DNA of 64,000 nt, taken from the NCBI RefSeq assembly GCF_043641665.1, contig NC_092181.1:10385818-10449817 (forward strand), in the 5' to 3' direction. The position numbers and the translations under genes are program-made. The stretch is from Enoplosus armatus. Taxonomy: Eukaryota > Chordata > Actinopteri > Centrarchiformes > Enoplosidae. Numbering within the stretch: the first letter of the stretch is position 1; each line of letters begins with the position of its first letter. This document shows, one piece after another, positions 58,696 to 64,000 of this stretch. The notes beneath the pieces were generated by a model. The model searched no databases, was not told where the DNA came from, and saw only the letters and a program-made list of their open reading frames with translations.

Positions 58696-61600
58696 TTATG
58701 CAGCCACTGTGTACATGAGCTTTTGTGTGTTGTGTGTGAATTACAATGTAAACTAGTCTGCCCGCCCCCCCCGCAGGCAGCGTGCTGCTGCGGGACGTCC
58801 AGGTGTTGACCCTGTATAAGGGTCGCTACACCTCAGCAAGGCGCTCCAGCCCCGTTCCTCAGCTCCAGTGTGTTGGAGGCTCGGCGGGCTGCCAGACCTT
58901 CGTCCCAGAGGTGGTCCAGTGTCAGAACAAAGGCTGGGATGGAGTGGACGTACAGGTGAGGCGGGAGGCACTGGCGGGCAACTGGGACAGAGATACATAT
59001 GCTCAATATAACATTTGCTCCCATTAGGGCTGTAACTATTGATTCATCTGCAGTTTATTTTGTTTGATTAATCATTTAGGCTATTAAAAAAATCACAACA
59101 TAGCCAAAAAATGACCTTCACAAATATCTCATTTTATCTGACCGACAGTCTAAAACCCCAAAATCTGCAGTTTAGAGTTTTTGGAATTTTTGCTTAAAAA
59201 ATTATTTAAATAATTAATTGATTATCAGCAGTGCCTCCAGCTTTGTTTGGATATGTGAATAAGGTTTTCGCATATCCCCCCTCACAGTGGGAGTGTAAAA
59301 CTGATATGGACAACGCGTACCGATTTGGTCGCATTGAGGTGAGCTGTGAGGGCTACAGCCACCCTGCTGATGCCTACATACTGAAGGGCTCCTGTGGGCT
59401 GGAGTACACACTGGAGCTGACTGAAGGGGGCTGGAGGAAGACACAAGGCAGCTGGGGTTCCCACGGTGGATTCAAGGGATTTGGAGGTAGGAGGATGGAG
59501 AATCATGAGGCTTCTTCACAAAAGGTGCTAGATATTTAGAAATGTTCTTTTTTTCTGTTCGTCCGTCTCAGGTCTCGGGGGTTTTGCCTCCAGTTTCTTC
59601 AGTGGCTTCTCTGGAAACAAGCATCAGCATCACCAGCACAACCAGCAGAGCCGCCAGAGCTCGTACCCATCAGGCAGCGAGGACTTCGGAGGCCTGCTCG
59701 TGCCCGCTGTGCTTCTACTCTTAGCCTACGGCATCTACAAGCTGTTCCTCAGCGGGAACATGGCCCAGTGGGGGCAGAATGGCGGACAGGCTGGTTACCC
59801 CGGAGATAATCCCCATGGCTTCGCTGCAGGACCTCCACCCCCGGGATTCAAACCTGACTTCACAGGTAGCTGATGCAGGGTGGATAGAGCACTGGAAAAC
59901 ACATCCTCAAAGCAATACATCTCTTTGTGTCTCTGGTAGAAATAGCTGTATTATTGTAGTATGAACCTTGAATCTGTTCTGATTCAGGCTATCCTGGTGC
60001 CAACCCAGGCTACGGTTTCCACAGCGACTACACTCAAGGTCAACAGTACCCAGGAGGCCGAGCCACACCTGGCACAGGTGGAGGCTTCTGGACCGGCATG
60101 GGGACAGGAGGGGTGCTGGGGTACCTTTTTGGTCGTCAGAGGTTAGTAGAGAGATGGAGGATGCCTGACTTGTATTGGAAAAACAGGACTCCCAGAAAAC
60201 CTTCAGGTTACTTCAGGTGCTGTGTGTTTGTTCTGCAGAAGCCAGCCCTACAACTATAACTACCCCAGTTATGCTGACAGCAGACCTCCTCCTGCTGGAG
60301 ACTCCTCCTCTTCCTCTGGGACACGCACTGCTTCAGGTACGAGGACTGCATGTTCGCTAACAGAGACCAGACAGTCATGTCAGAAACATTGAAAGGCGCA
60401 TTAACATGACTGGTGGATTTTCTACGCCTTTTGATGTCGTATTAACATGCAAATACCTGTTGCAGACAGCGGCTAGTTCCATTCTTGTCTAATAAGGGTG
60501 TTTTAAAGTGGACCTATTATGCTTTTCCTTATTTTCTGTCATACATATATAATGTTACAATGTCAGATATTCATATTAAACGTTGCCAAAGTTGCCAAAT
60601 AATGAGGTAAATGTATGTAAGTGTAATCCCTGTGAGCCAAAAGCTAAGGCTTCAGACGGCTCTGAACGCTCTGTTTCAGTTTTTTCAGCCGCCGTGTCTA
60701 TCTGATGTCAGATAGGCACGGATGTCCTTATATGGTATCTCTGCTCCAGGCACAGATGAGATGTTTATGCTTGATGTTGCTTAGTAACGTTAGGTTCACA
60801 GTTTGCCTTTGGAAATTCTTACAAATTTGGCCAGCCAATCAGAAGAAAGTTGGCTTTTAGGGAGGGGGGGCCTTAAAGAGACAGGAGCTCAAACAACTTG
60901 TTTCAGACAGAGGGTGAACTAAGGGTCCGCATGAAGGGCCAGAATAAGATGAATGAGGACTTAATTGAACTGTGAATCGTGCAAAGCTTCTCTAATGGAA
61001 TCACGAAATGTAAACATAGAGCTGGAAATGAGCATAATTGGTCCCCTTTAAAGGAAGTCTGAGGCACAGCAAATTTTGGCTATTGCTGGTTCCAACCAGA
61101 TTTCAGTATCAATAACAGATCTTTTCCAAATCAATCTGCTTGTAATGTTAGCAGTAATACCGCCAGGCGTCATTATGCACATTCACAAGATGACCAGCAA
61201 GTACGAGCAGCCGCTTATAACGCTGTATGCCTGATCTTTCATTCCGCTTTATGTTGATGATCCTGTAATGTATGTGCTTAGCAGTGGGCTACATATGCAC
61301 TCTGCCTTCCTACTTCCTGGGGCTCATAGAGATGTTACAGATTAGGTCAATTATGACAGCAACAACGTTATTGTTTGGACTGTCTTCACCGTCTGATGTT
61401 GCTGGTCTCGTACGATCCCTAAATATGCGGTTGCAATTCGACAGAAAATTCTGCAGTGTCATCACCAGGCTGGCTTTCCCTCGAAGCGTAGACGGCCACA
61501 TGCACGACGTGCTCTCTCCTCATGAATATGTACGAGCGCCTTGATTAAAGGTCATTTTTGTCACGTTGACGCATAAAAAAAAAAAACCAAACAAACTCTA

Positions 61601-62196
61601 CGTGTTAACGCAGACTTTAACGTTGTCTAATCACGACATCTCTAAGGTGTTAGTTGTTAGTGTTGTGATGATGGTGATGATGATGATGATGATTGTTATT
61701 GGGTTGATATGACAGTATGTACTGTGAGACCACAGAAATGTGTCAACTGAATTTTGCTTGACTGCCACATAAGTACACACACACTGTGACTTTATTCATG
61801 TCAGCCAATGACCAAGGATGTAAAATGGAACCAATGGTGTATCATCCACAAACCAGTGTGAGAATCACATTCAAAGATGGAGGCCTTATCTTAGAATTAT
61901 GACTTCTGTATGTCATAATCACAAGATCACAGGTGTTACGGTGTATTCTGTGACCTGATGAGGAATTTCAGCTATACTGCAAACGTTTTTATCATGCTTT
62001 TATTTTGAGCTATTTCCATGGTACCTATGGTATTTTTCATAGCTTGGATGCATTTCTGATGCATGACTTGAACCAACAGAGCGGCTCTACATCTCAACAG
62101 TTCATTAGCATCTAGAGACATGCTGTACGTACAGCTGGCTGGCTAACATCTTTGTTTGTTTGATTGTCAGGTTTTGGAGGAACCAAGAGGAGATAG
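57844..62196 (+). CDS. saraf: Store-operated calcium entry-associated regulatory factor
   Basis: Seven exons: 57844-57910, 58777-58955, 59288-59486, 59572-59865, 59988-60141, 60239-60336 and 62171-62196. All have GT-AG borders and consistent phases, giving 338 aa (human 339). The signal peptide is residues 1 to about 19 ([17 protein letters not shown]). The luminal domain has conserved Cys ([34 protein letters not shown]). Exon 4 encodes a Gly/His/Gln-rich stretch and one membrane segment (about 188-208). The cytosolic tail is Gly/Pro/Tyr-rich and ends [13 protein letters not shown] is an ER protein that slows STIM1-Orai calcium entry. The last intron (1.8 kb) contains a MITE. Confidence 0.96.
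58638..58694. repeat. (TG)n(TA)n compound microsatellite in saraf intron 1
   Basis: A GT run followed directly by TA repeats, about 85 bases before exon 2. Confidence 0.9.
60503..61051. mobile_element. TTAA-flanked MITE in saraf intron 6
   Basis: The ends AAAGTGGACCTATTATGCTT and, in reverse complement, AAAGGGGACCAATTATGCTC form a terminal inverted repeat of about 20 bases. They sit just inside TTAA on both sides (60503-60506 and 61048-61051). At 549 bp with no ORF it is a non-autonomous DNA element. TTAA suggests a piggyBac-type target, but TTAA may also be part of the repeat. Confidence 0.55.
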
Positions 62197-62655
62197 AAGC
62201 CACGGTCGGACAGATGGACGGCACTGACGTTTTAACTGGTGCGCCGATAACAGACGAGAGCTCAGTGTTTGCAGTGTACACACAATGGGAAAACCATAGA
62301 TACAAGACCCTCTCTTCTTGCAGACTCAATTCTATGTTCCTCTGCAAGTCACTGTGACTAAACAGGAAGCACTTGTTTGTTCTGTGAACGTGTGGTTTGA
62401 GCTTTAGCCTGAAGGCGCTGTGTTTGGAATGCATGGAGCAACTTTCATGTCTTTTTAAGAAGATGATGACCCTGCTCGTTGTTCAATGATTTGATCAGCA
62501 TTTCAGCGGGGAATCTACTCTGTAATTTAGACGTTTTATTCATGTGGTCTTGTCGAGAGGACAGCTATCTGTTTTCTCTCTGCAGCACCTATTGACTGTC
62601 TTTGTGTGAATGAGGGATACGTATAAAAACTGTTGCACCTTATGCATTCACACAA

Positions 62656-62661
62656 AATAAA
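62656..62661 (+). promoter_or_regulatory. saraf: saraf polyadenylation signal
   Basis: AATAAA 460 bases after the TAG stop at 62194-62196. Confidence 0.6.
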
Positions 62662-63105
62662 CAACCTATATGCAGAAAATAATATGCAGAGCTTCTCTGG
62701 TCAGCTCTGTGCTCTGTCAGTTTCACTTGCAGCTGAGCAGAAGTAAGAATCATGATGACGCGTTTTTTACATCCATCCATCTGTCAGTCTCATCAGTGCT
62801 TTATTTGCCATCATACCTTTTGCTTTCCATATCATTGAATATACTCAGCTTAAATGTGTATAGCAGTTTGAAGCTTACATGTTGTCATGGATATGTTATT
62901 TTTAGGACAAGATGTGTGATATTTTGATGACTAACATTAAAATTCAAATGTTAAAGTGCTGTCTGTGTGTTTGGTGAAGTAGCCATTCATTCATGAAAAA
63001 AAAAGAAAGGAAGGAAGAAAAAGTAATTATAGCAACTAAGAACAAAGAGACGAGAATTAGGGGCAAGAAGTGAACGCTTTTTTTTAACTTATTATTAGGA
63101 AGACA

Positions 63106-63227
63106 AGCTTCACCGCAGTAATAGTATTCCCAGGCGGTCTCCCATCCAAGTACTAACCAGGCCCCACTCTGCTTAGGTTCTGAGACCAAACAAGATCAGG
63201 CATGTTCAGAGTGGCATGGCTGTAAAC
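63106..63227 (-). pseudogene. 5S rRNA-derived pseudogene
   Basis: The 122-nt minus-strand sequence starts GTTTACAGCCATGCCACTCTG and contains the intact box C region TGGATGGGAGACCGCCTGGG plus GGTTAGTACTT. The first half shows many C-to-T changes (TGATCTTGTTTGGTCTCAG), and the box A-like part reads CCTAAGCAGAGTG. The 3' end (AATACTATTACTGCGG) departs from the normal GGGTGCTGTA. It is full length but diverged. An A-rich stretch (minus-strand AAAAAAAAGCG at about 63077) lies some 25 bases downstream, so it may be a retrocopy or the head of a 5S-derived SINE. Confidence 0.75.
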
Positions 63228-63417
63228 CTCTGGGTTTGTCTCATACACACTCTTTTATAGTGTGTAGATGACAGTGTCAGCGGCTTGTCATAACAGGTGT
63301 GTAGCCAGTAAAGGGCCTGGGCGGCACTGGCCCACCCACATTACTCACTGGCCCTGGCACTGGCACTCAAAATCAAAATGTAATTTGTAACAATAAATGT
63401 AAAAAATATAAACATCA

Positions 63418-63423
63418 TTTATT
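63418..63423 (-). promoter_or_regulatory. Candidate polyadenylation signal for the minus-strand exon
   Basis: Minus-strand AATAAA placed 145 bases after the TAG of the candidate terminal exon. Confidence 0.35.
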
Positions 63424-63567
63424 GTTGAGTGATGACAACGGAACTGTAAATAAGTTTTAGGAAGTCTCTGGATTCTGTTTGTGCTCTGATTCTGACACGC
63501 AGACCTTCCTGGGCTGCCTTCAGCCAGGCGATGTAGCGTAACAGCTTTAATAGTAACAAAACTACGA

Positions 63568-63652
63568 CTAAAAATAATAACTGTAGTGATGAGAGTCAAG
63601 CGTGCCCATGGCAGCAGCAGCCAGGTGTACCAGGACCACGATCCACAGGAAC
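63568..63652 (-). CDS. Apparent last coding exon of an unidentified minus-strand gene
   Basis: A strong acceptor (TTTCTCGTCTCGCAG) is followed by an open frame FLWIVVLVHLAAAAMGTLDS and HHYSYYF, then TAG at 63568-63570. The 85-nt exon fits phase 2 entry. The tail is a hydrophobic segment plus a short polar end, as in a membrane protein whose upstream exons lie beyond the window. A minus-strand AATAAA lies at 63418-63423, 145 bases downstream. I do not recognise the gene. Confidence 0.4.
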
Positions 63653-63775
63653 CTGCGAGACGAGAAAGCACAAAGAAACTCCAGGGAAGATATAAAGTTA
63701 GTAACATGCATTGGTGGGACATGAATGTGTAAAGATGGAGAGAGAGAGGAGGAAAGCTCAGTGCATCATGGGAAA

Positions 63776-64000
63776 TCCGTCAGCAGTCTTCTAGTTATAA
63801 TCCAGTTTAGGTCTAGAGTTCATCAACAGGCGTGAGTCAAAGATGGCTGCAGCTCCACCTCCTCGGCTGGTGCCTGGAGGGATGTGAGTATTAGTATGAC
63901 TAGGCGGAGTGGATTCATCCAGACTGACATTCTTCATGACGCAGCCAGGTTTCTGTCAGTCAGAGTAGATCAATATGATTATCTGATATTAGCTCGCTTA
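63776..64000 (-). pseudogene. LINE endonuclease fragment
   Basis: Minus-strand reading gives LTETWLRHEE and, after a frame break, the equivalent of GTSRGGGAAAIFDSRLLMNS, an endonuclease region of an abundant fish LINE. It includes GACTGACAGAAACCTGGCTG at 63943-63962. It runs off the window edge and has no intact frame. Confidence 0.6.

Overview
This is a nuclear genomic window from a teleost fish, probably a spiny-rayed (percomorph-type) species. It contains spliced vertebrate genes with GT-AG introns, long (GT)n microsatellites, and several fish-type retroelements: L2/Maui-like LINEs, Swimmer-like L1, an RNase H-bearing LINE, a Gmr1-like Ty3/gypsy element and a tRNA-derived SINE. I called exons by eye from reading frame, splice consensus and remembered family sequence. 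The codon phases close exactly for four multi-exon genes.

Left part (1-20 kb): a transposon-rich stretch without host genes apart from a tRNA-Asn-like copy. In order it holds a decayed L1; a solo LTR with a perfect 5-bp target duplication; an RNase H-LINE tail and another L1 piece; a minus-strand L2 copy (family A) split by a Gmr1-like LTR retrotransposon whose integrase lies upstream of its reverse transcriptase; a diverged tandem unit carrying the tRNA-Asn-like sequence; a full-length L2-A with an intact 1017-codon ORF; and, directly behind it, a broken L2 of a second family (B).

Middle (20.7-35.7 kb), both genes on the minus strand: a three-exon C2H2 zinc-finger gene (nine canonical fingers plus one degenerate), whose first exon abuts the 3' end of an RNase H-LINE; and ndufs8 (complex I TYKY subunit, seven coding exons, 210 aa), whose last intron is filled by a third L2-type LINE ending eight bases from a splice donor.

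Right part (37.5-64 kb), mainly plus strand: an ankyrin/SOCS-box gene closest to asb5 (307 aa); galnt7 (polypeptide GalNAc-transferase 7, 645 aa), which carries a tandemly duplicated, phase-matched 183-nt exon; and saraf (store-operated calcium entry regulator, 338 aa) with a TTAA-flanked MITE in its last intron. After these come a 5S rRNA-derived pseudogene, the apparent last coding exon of an unidentified minus-strand membrane-protein gene, and a LINE endonuclease fragment at the edge.

The host genes share no obvious pathway. The recurring theme is repeats placed at splice sites: (GT)n against four galnt7 acceptors, a SINE 17 nt from an asb5 acceptor, and a LINE tail at an ndufs8 donor. The best candidates for something undescribed are the galnt7 exon pair and these repeat-built splice signals.
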